Assembly (NCBI RefSeq): GCF_000340565.2
Contig: NZ_CP007203.1
Location: 4,078,513 to 4,142,512, forward strand
Length of the DNA stretch: 64,000 bases
Reading direction: 5' to 3'
Origin: Nodularia spumigena CCY9414
GTDB lineage: Bacteria > Cyanobacteriota > Cyanobacteriia > Cyanobacteriales > Nostocaceae
The notes below the pieces were generated by a model. It did no database searches. It was not told the DNA's origin and saw only the letters and a list, made by a program, of their open reading frames with translations. The translations under genes and the position numbers were made by a program. Below are positions 9,089 through 18,008 of this stretch, piece by piece (the first letter of the stretch is position 1; every line of letters begins with the position of its first letter).

Positions 9089-9973
9089 ATGTCATTAACT
9101 CAAAACTATAAATTAAACCTGATCCAATGGTATCCAGGTCATATTGCCAAAGCGGAAAAAAAGCTAAAAGAACAGCTAACGCGGGTAGATGTAGTCCTAG
9201 AAGTAAGAGACGGGCGGATACCTTTAGCGACACATCACCCCCAAATAGACGAATGGGTGGGAGATAAGGCGCGGGTATTGGTATTAAACCGATTAGATAT
9301 GATTTCGCCCCAAGTGCGATCGCTGTGGGTAGATTGGTTTAAGCGTCACGGAGAAATCGCCTATTCTACCAATGCGAAACAAGGTCAAGGTATAACAGCG
9401 ATCGCCAAAGCAGCCCAAGCAGCAGGGGTAAAACTCAATCAAAGAAGACGCGATCGGGGAATGTTACCTCGTCCAGTGCGAGCAGTAGTGATTGGATTTC
9501 CCAACGTCGGAAAATCAGCCTTAATTAACCGTCTCCTAGGAAAACGAGTCGTGGAAAGCGCCGCCCGTCCAGGAGTCACACGCTCGTTACGTTGGGTGAG
9601 AATTTCCGAAGAATTAGAATTACTAGATGCGCCTGGAGTCATCCCCTTAAGAATGGGAAATCAAGAAGCTGCGATTAAATTAGCAATTTGTGATGACATT
9701 GGTCAAGCGTCTTATGATAATCAATTAGTAGCATCCGCCTTCATCGATTTACTCAACGAACTCCAAGAGACAGCCGGAAATTTATTACCACCATCACCCT
9801 TATATACCCGCTACCAACTTGACCCCGTACCCTACACCGGAGAAAGTTATTTACACGCCTTAGCCGAACATCGTTACAAAGGCGACGTAGAACGCACAGC
9901 CAGACATCTGTTAACAGATTTTCGCAAAGGCTTACTAGGTAATATACCCCTAGAATTACCACCGCATTTGTAG
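9089..9973 (+). CDS. YlqF/RbgA-type ribosome biogenesis GTPase
   Basis: 294 residues. The GTPase motifs are circularly permuted as in RbgA: G4-like LNRLD near residue 71, then the P-loop GFPNVGKSALINRL near residue 135, then G3 DAPGV near residue 185. The opening IQWYPGHIAKAEKKL is the family signature. These cytoplasmic enzymes assist late assembly of the large ribosomal subunit. Housekeeping gene; the preceding 9000-9045 segment carries part of a dispersed repeat (tgtgtcctctgtgcctctgtg). Confidence 0.9.
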   Translation: MSLTQNYKLNLIQWYPGHIAKAEKKLKEQLTRVDVVLEVRDGRIPLATHHPQIDEWVGDKARVLVLNRLDMISPQVRSLWVDWFKRHGEIAYSTNAKQGQGITAIAKAAQAAGVKLNQRRRDRGMLPRPVRAVVIGFPNVGKSALINRLLGKRVVESAARPGVTRSLRWVRISEELELLDAPGVIPLRMGNQEAAIKLAICDDIGQASYDNQLVASAFIDLLNELQETAGNLLPPSPLYTRYQLDPVPYTGESYLHALAEHRYKGDVERTARHLLTDFRKGLLGNIPLELPPHL

Positions 9974-10003
9974 ATCAATATTCACCGTAATTGTTGCATC
10001 AAA

Positions 10004-10046
10004 CTCTCCCCTCTCCTTAGTAAGGAGAGGGGTTGGGGGTGAGGTT
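10004..10046. repeat. Intergenic palindromic repeat
   Basis: The sequence ctctcccctctccttag/taaggagaggggttggg forms a long hairpin arm followed by ggggtgaggtt. It is the inverted copy of the family seen near 1377 and 18165. It lies between the convergent GTPase gene and nifT and could end transcription from either side. Confidence 0.6.
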
Positions 10047-10113
10047 AGTGTATTTTATTAAATCCGCACATTGTGGTGGAGGGTTTAAATTCCCGACCAT
10101 GCACTCAGCACTT

Positions 10114-10317
10114 TTAACACAACCGTTTAGCTTCCACAGTTAACGGTAAACTTGCTTTATCTGGTAATTCACTAAATTCTAATTCCCAGCCATTTGCTAA
10201 AGTCAGAACTACCCCATCGTTACTATCTGCTTGTTTAACAACTTCTTCTTCCAGGTCTTTTTTAGCAACGTAAGCAACTAAAGTCCCCGCATCATTCATC
10301 CGCAACATTACTTTCAT
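10114..10317 (-). CDS. nifT: NifT
   Basis: 67 residues matching NifT/Fix[28 protein letters not shown] then NGWELEFSELPDK. NifT is a small beta-rich protein of unclear role, conserved in nif operons and not essential for nitrogenase in strains tested. Its ATG overlaps the nifZ stop by 4 bp, so nifV-nifZ-nifT form one minus-strand unit with nifT last. Confidence 0.9.
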   Translation of the reverse strand: MKVMLRMNDAGTLVAYVAKKDLEEEVVKQADSNDGVVLTLANGWELEFSELPDKASLPLTVEAKRLC

Positions 10318-10580
10318 GAATTCTCCTCAACCGCTTCTAGTTCTCTTTTCCGACAACCGACAACAAACCCTTTCTCTAAAAAATGCACCGCATAAATATA
10401 GGAATTTTGTAGATAAGTGCCTATACTTGCTATGTAGCCAATATCTCCTTTGTTCCCTAACACCTCACCGACTTCTTTACCAGCAAACGTCCCATCATTT
10501 TTGATCAGTTTGCGAAGTCTGACTTTTTGACCAATTTCAAAAACAGGTGGTAAATTTAGCTCTAATTCATCAGGTTGCAT
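10314..10580 (-). CDS. nifZ: NifZ
   Basis: 88 residues. The [22 protein letters not shown] opening and later [22 protein letters not shown] are NifZ features. NifZ helps mature the second P-cluster of the MoFe protein. It overlaps the nifV end by 11 bp and nifT by 4 bp. The rest of the P-cluster machinery (NifW, HesAB, NifB) is encoded on the plus strand. Confidence 0.92.
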   Translation of the reverse strand: MQPDELELNLPPVFEIGQKVRLRKLIKNDGTFAGKEVGEVLGNKGDIGYIASIGTYLQNSYIYAVHFLEKGFVVGCRKRELEAVEENS

Positions 10581-11700
10581 GAGAGTACCTCTGTTCTCTT
10601 ACCAAATTCAAAAGTTCTTCAACGGTTAAGTTGCGTTTTTGCTTTACCGACTGCTGGCGAACCGCATCCAAGACAGACTGGGTTTCCTCTGGGTTAAGAA
10701 AAATATCATTTTGCTGTAACAAACTCGTTACCAAATGTCTTCCAGAATGCTTACCCACCACTAAACGCCGTTCCCAACCTACTTCTTCCGGTGCAAATGG
10801 TTCGTAAGTCAGGGGGTTTTGCAGTACACCATGAGCATGGATTCCTGATTCATGAGCGAAGGTATTTTCACCCACAATCGCTTTCCAGGGTGGAACATGA
10901 CAATTGGATGCTGAAGCTACCAGTTGGGAAAGTTCCAACAAACGGCGAGTATCAATTCCCAAATTGATTCCATAGATGCGTTTGATGGACATGACAACTT
11001 CTTCTAAAGCTGCATTTCCCGCCCTTTCGCCTACGCCGTTAACGGTGGTATTTACTGATGTAGCTCCGGCTTTGATACCAGCCAAGGCGTTAGCAGTCGC
11101 CAAGCCAAAATCATTGTGAGTGTGAATTTCCAGGGGAATCGACAAAGCCGAAACCAGCTGTTTAACTTTGGCGTAGGTGCTGAAGGGGTCGAGAACTCCC
11201 ACAGTATCGCAGAAGCGAAACCTGGATGCGCCCCATTCTTGAGCATTCAGGGCGACATCTAAGAGAAAATTGGGGTCAGCTCTGGAAGAATCTTCGCCGC
11301 CGACTGCTACCCAAAGACCTTGATCAACTGCAAAGCTGATACAATCTTTGAGTCTTTGCAAACTTACCCGCCATTGACCATGAAATTTAGCCGCGATTTG
11401 GATTCCCGAAACGGGAATGGCGATATGTACTCGCTTTAAACCGCAGGTGATGGAAGCTTTGATATCTGAAAGCACCGCCCGGTTCCAACCGAGAAGACTG
11501 GCTTGCAAACCTAAGTCAGATATTGCTAGAATGGCGTGGGTTTCGGCTTCGCCCATTGCGGGAATTCCCACTTCTAGTTCGGGAACACCAATCGCATCAA
11601 GAAATTGGGCGATCGCTACTTTTTCTTCAAAGGTAAAAGCAACACCCGCCGCTTGTTCACCATCACGTAATGTAGTGTCATTAATTAAGATTTCATTCAT
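10570..11700 (-). CDS. nifV: NifV homocitrate synthase
   Basis: 376 residues from the ATG at 11700; an ATG three codons earlier has its purine-rich ribosome site too close. The active-site signature [17 protein letters not shown] opens the protein, metal ligands are in [17 protein letters not shown], and [15 protein letters not shown] follows, all of the HMGL-like/NifV family. It joins acetyl-CoA to 2-oxoglutarate to make homocitrate, the organic ligand of FeMo-co. First gene of the nifVZT unit. Confidence 0.95.
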   Translation of the reverse strand: MNEILINDTTLRDGEQAAGVAFTFEEKVAIAQFLDAIGVPELEVGIPAMGEAETHAILAISDLGLQASLLGWNRAVLSDIKASITCGLKRVHIAIPVSGIQIAAKFHGQWRVSLQRLKDCISFAVDQGLWVAVGGEDSSRADPNFLLDVALNAQEWGASRFRFCDTVGVLDPFSTYAKVKQLVSALSIPLEIHTHNDFGLATANALAGIKAGATSVNTTVNGVGERAGNAALEEVVMSIKRIYGINLGIDTRRLLELSQLVASASNCHVPPWKAIVGENTFAHESGIHAHGVLQNPLTYEPFAPEEVGWERRLVVGKHSGRHLVTSLLQQNDIFLNPEETQSVLDAVRQQSVKQKRNLTVEELLNLVREQRYSHAT

Positions 11701-12120
11701 CTCACACATCCCTCTTAGGAATTATTCTTAATATGCTTTCTGTTTTGGAGCTGATTTACCTGGAAATTCTGTTATGGTAAATGCCTAATACAAATGCTGA
11801 ATGATGAATGGTAAATGCTATAAACTCTCAGATTTAATAGTTCATCTTCATGATTATTAAATCATAGCTAAATTCAAACATCATATCTGTATGGCAGAGA
11901 ACCAAATATAGGTATATTTTAGAATTATTTTCACTATGGCTAAATCAGGTATTTTATAATAGTGAGTCATTCAGGTAACTATTAGCAAATCCTCAATACA
12001 GCAAAATAGCAAATCTGGCAAGAAAGTTAACGAATATAGTGGTTTGCTCGGATAATTACACGTCATTTATTTGGTGTCATGTGGGCAAGCTAACGCACTG
12101 CAAGTTAAACAAAAAATCTG
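11701..12120. promoter_or_regulatory. Upstream region of nifVZT
   Basis: About 420 bp between nifV and the DUF2949 gene, AT-rich, with no ORF of note. It should hold the nifV promoter (minus strand) or be a long spacer of the nifP operon. I see no NtcA consensus (GTA-N8-TAC) and no clear terminator. Confidence 0.4.
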
Positions 12121-12318
12121 TTAGTGATGGTCATCTAGCCAATTTAAAATCTGCTCTAGTTGCGCTAAATTCACTAATCCATATTGCCAGAGGAGCATGG
12201 GTAAGGGTCCATTATCAAATTTACGATGTCGTTGGGCTACAGCAATATCTGCATTTGTTAGTTCGAGTTCTTGATGTAAGAAATTTAAAAGTTTTCTCTC
12301 GCTGTTACAAGTGGTCAT
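12121..12318 (-). CDS. DUF2949 small protein
   Basis: 65 residues with the DUF2949 pattern KLLNFLHQELELTNADIAVAQRH and PLPMLLWQYGLVNLAQLEQILNWL. The family is cyanobacterial and its function unknown. It lies downstream of nifP and the Asr1405-type gene on the same strand, so it is probably co-transcribed with them. Confidence 0.72.
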   Translation of the reverse strand: MTTCNSERKLLNFLHQELELTNADIAVAQRHRKFDNGPLPMLLWQYGLVNLAQLEQILNWLDDHH

Positions 12319-12385
12319 AGTCGCGTTTGCTAGGTATTGATTGTGTTTTGTGTCACGCAGAGTCGCAGAGGCGCGGAGGTGGAGT

Positions 12386-12640
12386 TTAGGAGGTTTTTGT
12401 GTTCCAGCAGCGTTCTAGCCAATCTACTAATTCGTGGCGCGAGGCGAGAAATTGCATCACGGTACTGCGGATGAGGATGGCTTCTAGGAGGTTATTTACT
12501 TTGACTCGTAGGGAACCATCGCTGTGACAGCAGCAGGGAATCTTTAATTCTTGTAAACGTTGGCAAATTCGCCAGCGATCGCACAACGGAATCTGCAAAA
12601 CTTGATAGCCTAGGGGGTCAGAACTATGAGATGAAAACAT
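12386..12640 (-). CDS. Asr1405/Asl0597 family protein
   Basis: 84 residues: HSSDPLGYQVLQIPLCDRWRICQRLQELKIPCCC, then a helical C-terminus ending LASRHELVDWLERCWN. It matches the small cyanobacterial family named Asr1405/Asl0597, often seen in nif clusters. The Cys-rich CCC segment could bind metal, but this is not shown. The gene starts 2 bp after the nifP stop, so it is coupled to nifP. Confidence 0.7.
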   Translation of the reverse strand: MFSSHSSDPLGYQVLQIPLCDRWRICQRLQELKIPCCCHSDGSLRVKVNNLLEAILIRSTVMQFLASRHELVDWLERCWNTKTS

Positions 12641-12642
12641 GA

Positions 12643-13395
12643 TTAATGATTTTTTGTCAACAGTTCTTTGTCCTGGGTTTGCAATTGTTGTTCTAGTTTC
12701 TCGATGCGGGAGAGTAAAGAACTAATCACAGTCGCTTGCTCGTCGGGGAGTTTTCCATGTTCTAGGGGATGAACCTTGGCGTTTGGTTTGGGGGAGACAA
12801 TTCTACCAGGAATCCCGACGACGGTTGCATCTGGGGGAACATCTCGCAATACAATAGAACCCGCACCAATGCGGACGCGATCGCTAATTTGAATATTTCC
12901 CAAAACTTTCGCACCCGCACCCACCACAACATTTTTCCCCACAGTGGGGTGACGCTTACCACTTTCTTTCCCAGTACCGCCCAGAGTAACGCCCTGATAA
13001 ATGAGCGTATAATTTCCCACAATAGCAGTTTCACCAATCACCACACCCATACCGTGGTCGATAAATACACCTTTACCTATCTCTGCACCTGGGTGAATTT
13101 CAATTCCTGTCAAAAATCGCGCCAAGTGAGAAATTAGACGAGGGATAAAACCCACACCCCGACAGTGTAACCAGTGGGCGAGACGATGCAAACACAGAGC
13201 GTGTAACCCAGGGTAGCAAAACACCACCTCTAGCCAATTCCGTGCTGCTGGGTCCCGTTCAAAGATGATTTGAAAGTCACTCAATAACGGTTGCAAAAAA
13301 GCACCAGAGAACAGATTTTTCAGCAAAATTGTATTAGGAGAACGTGGTTTGATTGCAGCCTGACGGTTTTTGATACTGTTTAATGACTGTTGCAT
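12643..13395 (-). CDS. nifP: Serine O-acetyltransferase NifP/CysE
   Basis: 250 residues from the ATG at 13395; a longer TTG-started frame to 13473 exists. The C-terminal half is a left-handed beta-helix of hexapeptide repeats with the catalytic signature [13 protein letters not shown], then [19 protein letters not shown]. It makes O-acetylserine for cysteine; as NifP it raises cysteine supply for Fe-S cluster assembly by NifS/NifU. The C-terminus ([20 protein letters not shown]) is a short coiled coil. Position in front of the nif genes and the upstream boxes shared with nifB support the nifP assignment. Confidence 0.9.
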   Translation of the reverse strand: MQQSLNSIKNRQAAIKPRSPNTILLKNLFSGAFLQPLLSDFQIIFERDPAARNWLEVVFCYPGLHALCLHRLAHWLHCRGVGFIPRLISHLARFLTGIEIHPGAEIGKGVFIDHGMGVVIGETAIVGNYTLIYQGVTLGGTGKESGKRHPTVGKNVVVGAGAKVLGNIQISDRVRIGAGSIVLRDVPPDATVVGIPGRIVSPKPNAKVHPLEHGKLPDEQATVISSLLSRIEKLEQQLQTQDKELLTKNH

Positions 13396-13501
13396 CGGTA
13401 GTGTCTGGTTAAAAGAGCCATGTGCTATTTTTATGCTTATATCAGGTGACTCCCAACTGGACAGTACAATCAATAGCGATTGGATTTATTGGATTAATTA
13501 C

Positions 13502-13707
13502 AGTTGTACTCAAGCCACTCAAACCCTGACTTAAGATAAACTTAAAATTTCCCTTGGGGTAGGGGTGCTAGTATTTAATAATGGGGGTTCTGGTGTTTTT
13601 TGGGTAGGGGTGGCAGAATTTTTGTACTCACTACAAAAAACTTTACCTGTAAGAGTTTGCAGCGAATTAGGCAAGTTATTTTGCAATATATTAAGTTGTA
13701 CTCACTT
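13502..13707 (-). promoter_or_regulatory. nifP upstream region with motifs shared with nifB
   Basis: Read on the minus strand this region has three GAGTACA sites (at 13502-13513, 13621-13632, 13694-13707) and two CACCCCTACCC boxes (13596-13613 and inside 13556-13590). The segment 13556-13590 aligns with 18738-18771 upstream of nifB over about 34 bp with some six mismatches, both including ACCCC and TTAAATACT. All motifs point the same way relative to their gene. This fits shared binding sites for a nif activator such as CnfR, which is inference. Confidence 0.6.
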
Positions 13708-13753
13708 GCGCGCCAAGATGAGGTAGACCGGATAACAAATGATATATCTGTAT

Positions 13754-13790
13754 ACTCAGCTACGATTCTTATTCTATTATTTAGCTGAGT
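13754..13790. other. Inverted repeat
   Basis: ACTCAGCTA (13754-13762) and TAGCTGAGT (13782-13790) can pair with a 19-nt loop, followed on the plus strand by aaaaaacaag. It is upstream of nifP and could be a protein-binding site or a weak terminator; the T-run expected of a plus-strand terminator is absent. Confidence 0.35.
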
Positions 13791-13923
13791 AAAAAACAAG
13801 CTTCTTTATTTTATTTTAGGTTTTCTTGTCTGTGTGTATATATACGTTTTGTAAATATATATAATGACTTTTCTAAACACATATCTTACACCAATTGCTT
13901 TAGAGAACACCATAAAATAAATA

Positions 13924-14180
13924 GCGTTGCTGAAAAAAAGTATGAATTTAATAGGACTTACGCATAATTTACGTTTTCTTGGCGTTCTACAGCCCTTGCG
14001 GGCATCGCTGCGCGCGGGCGACTAAAGCCCTGGGGGCATACGCTGCGCGAAGGCGGTTAGATAAATCAAGATTTTTGGCAATTGTTGCGTAAGTCCTGTT
14101 TAAATGTAGAGACATGGAACGCCTCTACAGGGGTTTTGATCTCATCACAAATCCTGTTCATACTTCAAATCAGCAACGCC
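13924..14180. mobile_element. MITE with GCGTTGCTGA ends, interrupted by a second MITE
   Basis: The outer ends are gcgttgctga at 13924 and tcagcaacgc at 14170-14179, part of a longer inverted repeat (TTCATACTTCAAATCAGC on the right). A second copy of this family is at 32876-33073. Inside the left part sits another element, 13953-14097, so the outer MITE is the older one. Non-coding. Confidence 0.75.
13953..14097. mobile_element. Nested MITE, AGGACTTACGCA ends
   Basis: 145 bp bounded by perfect 12-bp inverted ends AGGACTTACGCA (13953-13964) and TGCGTAAGTCCT (14086-14097). The inside has GC-rich gcgggcatcgctgcgcgcg/ctgcgcgaaggcg segments and no ORF. It interrupts the older element at 13924-14180. 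Confidence 0.8.
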
Positions 14181-14302
14181 AAATAAATTATCCCATCTTG
14201 TGGGATGGGCATCTTGCCCGTCCTTAGCAATTAAGTGAAATCACTTAAGGCAATTTAAGTATAAGCTATGCTAAGACAGGATAGCGTGCATCTCAAAATT
14301 CC

Positions 14303-15154
14303 ATGAAACAGCAAAAAAATACATTTAGCCATCTCACCGCCATAGAAAGAACTTACTTATCATTTCCAGCACAATATTTATTAAATCAAAACCTGCTTCA
14401 AGGTAAAATACTAGACTTTGGTTGTGGCTTTGGGAATGATGTTAAAATCCTCAGCGAAAAAGGGCTTGATATTACAGGCTATGACCCTCATTATTTTCCT
14501 AAATATCCTCAAGATAAATTCGATACAATAATTTGCTTTTACGTTTTAAATGTTTTATTTCCTGAAGAACAAGCTAATATTCTCATGGAAGTATCGCATT
14601 TATTAAAACCAGGAGGTAAGGCTTATTATGCTGTGAGAAGAGATATTAAAAAGGAAGGATTTAGAGAACATTATGTCCATAAAAAGCCTACATATCAATG
14701 TCTAGCTAAACTTCCCTTTCGTTCATTATACTCAGATGAGATGCGGGAAATCTATGAATATGTTCATTATAATCAACAGCGAAATTCAACTAATTTTTGT
14801 ATATTTTGTAATCCTCATAAACATCTCACAATATTAACGGAATCAGCCACAGCTTATGCTATGTTAGATGGCTACCCTATAAGTAAAGGACATACTTTAG
14901 TTATTCCTAAACGTCATGTGAGCAATTATTTTGATTTACCATTTAAAGAACAATCGGCTTGTTGGTTTATGGTGAATAAAGTTCAAGAAATTCTCAAAAC
15001 AGAATTTGCTCCTGATGGGTTTAATGTCGGAATGAACATTAATCGAGCAGGCGGGCAAAATGTCATGCACACCAGTATTCATATCATCCCACGTTACAAA
15101 GGTGATACTGTTAGTAAAAGTGGCATTAGAAAAGTTATTCCTAAAAGCAAATAG
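14303..15154 (+). CDS. Methyltransferase-HIT domain fusion protein
   Basis: 283 residues. The N-terminal half is a class I SAM methyltransferase: motif I LDFGCGFGND at about 37-46, and LKPGGKAYYAVRRD later. The C-terminal half from about residue 166 (FCIFCNPHKH) is a HIT domain with ISKGHTLVIPKRHVSNYFDLP. The HIT signature should read H-x-H-x-H, but here it is H256-T-S258-I-H260, so the central catalytic histidine is replaced by serine. The domain may bind nucleotides without hydrolysing them. Such fusions are known in cyanobacteria; the substrate is unknown. Confidence 0.82.
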   Translation: MKQQKNTFSHLTAIERTYLSFPAQYLLNQNLLQGKILDFGCGFGNDVKILSEKGLDITGYDPHYFPKYPQDKFDTIICFYVLNVLFPEEQANILMEVSHLLKPGGKAYYAVRRDIKKEGFREHYVHKKPTYQCLAKLPFRSLYSDEMREIYEYVHYNQQRNSTNFCIFCNPHKHLTILTESATAYAMLDGYPISKGHTLVIPKRHVSNYFDLPFKEQSACWFMVNKVQEILKTEFAPDGFNVGMNINRAGGQNVMHTSIHIIPRYKGDTVSKSGIRKVIPKSK

Positions 15155-15188
15155 TTATATAGCAATTCTCAAGAAGTTACGAACCCAA

Positions 15189-15221
15189 AGATCCCCGACT
15201 TCTTCAAGAAGTCGGGGATCT
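15189..15221. terminator. Hairpin between convergent genes
   Basis: AGATCCCCGACTTCTT (15189-15204) pairs with AAGAAGTCGGGGATCT (15206-15221), a near-perfect stem. It lies between the stop codons of the methyltransferase-HIT gene and hicB and probably ends both transcripts. The same gatccccga stem recurs after fdxH at 45428. Confidence 0.6.
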
Positions 15222-15225
15222 AAAT

Positions 15226-15450
15226 TCATGCTACTTGTGATGACTGTTCTAGGGTTTTCGGTTCTGGTAGAGATTCACCATTTTCCAAAGCTGTCTCAAT
15301 TAACATTTCTAAAACTTCTTGAGCATTTTTACAAGCTTCTTCATAGGTATCTCCGTGAGTATGACAAAACTCTCCCCATTCAGGAAGACTGACTACAAAA
15401 CACTCATCTTCATTAGACCATTGAATAATTATTGTGTAGTGATAATTCAT
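15226..15450 (-). CDS. HicB family antitoxin-like protein
   Basis: 74 residues with the HicB fold pattern: YTIIIQWSNEDECFVVSLPEWGEFCHTHGDTYEEACKNAQEVLEMLIETA. HicB proteins normally neutralise a HicA RNase, but no hicA is next to it, so this is an orphan. Its ATG overlaps the stop of a short upstream coding remnant (ATGA). Confidence 0.78.
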   Translation of the reverse strand: MNYHYTIIIQWSNEDECFVVSLPEWGEFCHTHGDTYEEACKNAQEVLEMLIETALENGESLPEPKTLEQSSQVA

Positions 15451-15560
15451 TTTAGTTTATCCTCTTGAGCATTTTTAATTTCTGCTAACCTTTGAAGTGC
15501 ATTATTAACGTTTTTTTCCTGGTAAGCCTTAGCATCACTTCCATACGCTATAATGTATTT
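15447..15560 (-). pseudogene. Remnant of a small gene upstream of hicB
   Basis: An open minus-strand frame reads AYGSDAKAYQEKNVNNALQRLAEIKNAQEDK and stops on the TGA that overlaps the hicB ATG. It has no start codon because an in-frame TAA lies 4 codons before the AYGSD. It looks like the 3' end of a small protein gene formerly coupled to hicB. Confidence 0.5.
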
Positions 15561-15642
15561 TTACTTAATAAGTAAGCTAAATTTATCATAAATCAAAGTA
15601 CCTCGCGCAGTCATAGCCTTATATAACAACAGGAGTGATATT

Positions 15643-17070
15643 GTGTTTAACTCAGGGCAAATATTACAAGAAAGATATCAACTTCAAGAACAGTTAGGGC
15701 ATACAATAGCTGGTCGTCAAACCTGGCTAGCAAAAGATTTAAATAATGCAAATCATGAGTTAGTAATTCTGAAACTTCTGGTTTTTAGTAATGACTTTCA
15801 ATGGGAAGATTTAAAACTATTTGAGCGAGAAGCCCAAGTATTACAAAATCTCAATCATGAGAGAATACCCCGCTACCGTGATTACTTTTTAGTTGACCAG
15901 CAGCCAGGATATGCTCTTAGTTGGTGGTGCTTAGTACAAGATTATATTCCTGGTTCCACTTTACAAGATTTGTTGGCAAAAGGTAAAAAATTTACTGAGC
16001 CAGAACTCAAAAAAATTGCCAAAGAAATTTTGCAAATTTTGATTTATCTCCACCAATTAAACCCTGCTGTTCTCCATCGGGATATTAAACCCAGTAACTT
16101 GATTCAGGGCGAAGATAAACAGATATATCTGGTGGATTTTGGTGCAGTACAAGATAGAATGGCTGTCACCAGATTAACTTTTACTGTCGTCGGTACTGTT
16201 GGCTATACTCCAATGGAACAGTTTTGGGGACGAGCTGTACCAGCTTCTGATTTATATGGTTTGGGAGCTACTTTAATTCATTTACTCACAGGTGTAGCTC
16301 CTGCTGAATTACCTCAGAATAATTTGCGAATTCAATTTGCAGATTATAGCAATATCAGCGCTAATTTTGTTAGTTGGATTGAAAAACTAATTGAACCAGC
16401 TTTAGAACAAAGATTTGCTACCGCCCAGGAAGCTCTTGAGTTACTTTATCAGAAATTACCATCTAGTTATAGTCAAACTTTTTCTAAAAAAACCAATCCA
16501 GTTATACACCTAATTAGACCTTTTCTTGTGGTAACTAAAAAGTCTCCAGAAGAATTAGAAATTTATAGATACAAAGAACCAATAGCATATAAAAAAATGC
16601 TGATTCCCATTCCAGTATTTTTGTTTATAATTGGGGGAATTGAATTGTTGGGGATTATTGGTTTCACTATTTTAGTCTGGGTAACACTTAGATGGAAGAT
16701 ACTAGATGATTCAACCAACGAAGAAATTGATGTATTAATCAAGAAAATTTTCAGTAAAAATGTTAATGCAATTAAAAAAGATAATTATGGTGGTTATATC
16801 CATTTTGATGCTAGGGAGAAACGTTTTATATTTCAGAACTCCTGGTTTGGCAAATTTGAGTCAAGCTCTGACTTGATTACAAATATTCGCTCTATTTATG
16901 TATGTCAACAAAAAGAAAATTCCTCTAATCAATTGTACTCCACAGGAGCTAACAACTGGCAAGTAGTTATCCGTACAGAGCGTCATCGCATTCGCTTAAA
17001 TTGGCGGTTGAATGAAGAAGAATGTGGTTGGTTAGTTCATGAAATTCAGACTTGGTTGAATCACTCTTGA
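15643..17070 (+). CDS. Serine/threonine protein kinase with C-terminal membrane region
   Basis: 475 residues from a GTG start with aggag upstream. The Hanks-type kinase motifs are present: VILK (K44), catalytic HRDIKPSN at 145-152, DFG at 165-167 and the activation region GTVGYTPMEQF with SDLYGLGATL. After the kinase domain (to about 280) comes a hydrophobic segment (MLIPIPVFLFIIGGIELLG and onward, about 318-350), then a soluble C-terminal domain. It is probably membrane-anchored with both parts in the cytoplasm. Converges with the next gene, overlapping by 10 bp. Confidence 0.9.
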   Translation: MFNSGQILQERYQLQEQLGHTIAGRQTWLAKDLNNANHELVILKLLVFSNDFQWEDLKLFEREAQVLQNLNHERIPRYRDYFLVDQQPGYALSWWCLVQDYIPGSTLQDLLAKGKKFTEPELKKIAKEILQILIYLHQLNPAVLHRDIKPSNLIQGEDKQIYLVDFGAVQDRMAVTRLTFTVVGTVGYTPMEQFWGRAVPASDLYGLGATLIHLLTGVAPAELPQNNLRIQFADYSNISANFVSWIEKLIEPALEQRFATAQEALELLYQKLPSSYSQTFSKKTNPVIHLIRPFLVVTKKSPEELEIYRYKEPIAYKKMLIPIPVFLFIIGGIELLGIIGFTILVWVTLRWKILDDSTNEEIDVLIKKIFSKNVNAIKKDNYGGYIHFDAREKRFIFQNSWFGKFESSSDLITNIRSIYVCQQKENSSNQLYSTGANNWQVVIRTERHRIRLNWRLNEEECGWLVHEIQTWLNHS

Positions 17071-18008
17071 AGCATGACTATGGCAATTTTACCCACAGTT
17101 CGTTCACTCTCACTATAATTATGAGCCGCAGCTAGTTCAGCTAACGGAAAACTGCGGTCAATTACGGTTCGCATTTTACCAGCTTCAATCAATTCTTTGA
17201 GATAAACCAAGTCCTGAGTATTAGGCCTTTCAATTACAAACTTGGCTTTTTGTCCGGGAAAGAAAGCTGTTAGCAGACTCTGAATGAAAACTTCCGGTGT
17301 GGGTAGAGTCGAAATGTAAATCCCGTTAGGTGTAAGGACTCGTTTGCAATTAGAGAGCGATCGCTTACCCACAGCATCAAATATAATATCATACTGCCCA
17401 CCCTCTTCCGTAAAATCTTCTTGGGTATAATCAATTACTCTATCCGCCCCCAAAGATTTCACAAACTCCAAATTTTTCGTACTACAAACAGCAGTTACTT
17501 CTGTCCCCAAAGCCTTAGCAATCTGCACCGCAAACATACCTACCCCACCCGAAGCGCCATTAATTAGCACCCTTTGACCTGATTTGATATTTCCTTGGTC
17601 GCGCAGTGCTTGGAGAGCCGTCAGCGCCGCTAAAGGCACAGTAGCCGCTTCCTCAAAAGTTAAATTCTTCGGCTTGGGAGCAATTAAATTTTCTGGTACA
17701 GCTGCAAATTCCGCATAAGCACCTCCAGAAAAGCTAGTACCACCATAAACAGCATCTCCTGGCTGAAAACTTGTCACCTGGGAACCAACAGCGACCACCT
17801 CCCCAGCCAAATCAAACCCCAAAATCAAGGGAAAGTTATTACCTGAGAGTAAACTCAGCATACCCTGGCGAATTTTCCAGTCAATAGGATTAACACTACT
17901 TGCATGAACCTTCACAAGCAGCTGATTCGGCTTGATTTGCGGTTGCGCCACCTCTTCGTACTGCAAAACCTCAGCAGACCCATACCGCCGGATAACTACC
18001 GCTTTCAT
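17061..18008 (-). CDS. Zinc-free medium-chain dehydrogenase (quinone oxidoreductase type)
   Basis: 315 residues from the ATG at 18008, which has a strong ribosome site (aggagga); the longer frame to 18056 adds 16 residues. MKAVVIRRYGSAEVLQYEE, HASSVNPIDWKIRQG, GFDLAGEVVAVG and the nucleotide-binding LINGASGGVGMFAVQIAKALG identify an NADPH-dependent MDR enzyme of the QOR class. Zinc ligands are missing. It reduces quinones or activated alkenes; the natural substrate is unknown. Confidence 0.88.
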   Translation of the reverse strand: MKAVVIRRYGSAEVLQYEEVAQPQIKPNQLLVKVHASSVNPIDWKIRQGMLSLLSGNNFPLILGFDLAGEVVAVGSQVTSFQPGDAVYGGTSFSGGAYAEFAAVPENLIAPKPKNLTFEEAATVPLAALTALQALRDQGNIKSGQRVLINGASGGVGMFAVQIAKALGTEVTAVCSTKNLEFVKSLGADRVIDYTQEDFTEEGGQYDIIFDAVGKRSLSNCKRVLTPNGIYISTLPTPEVFIQSLLTAFFPGQKAKFVIERPNTQDLVYLKELIEAGKMRTVIDRSFPLAELAAAHNYSESERTVGKIAIVMLQE

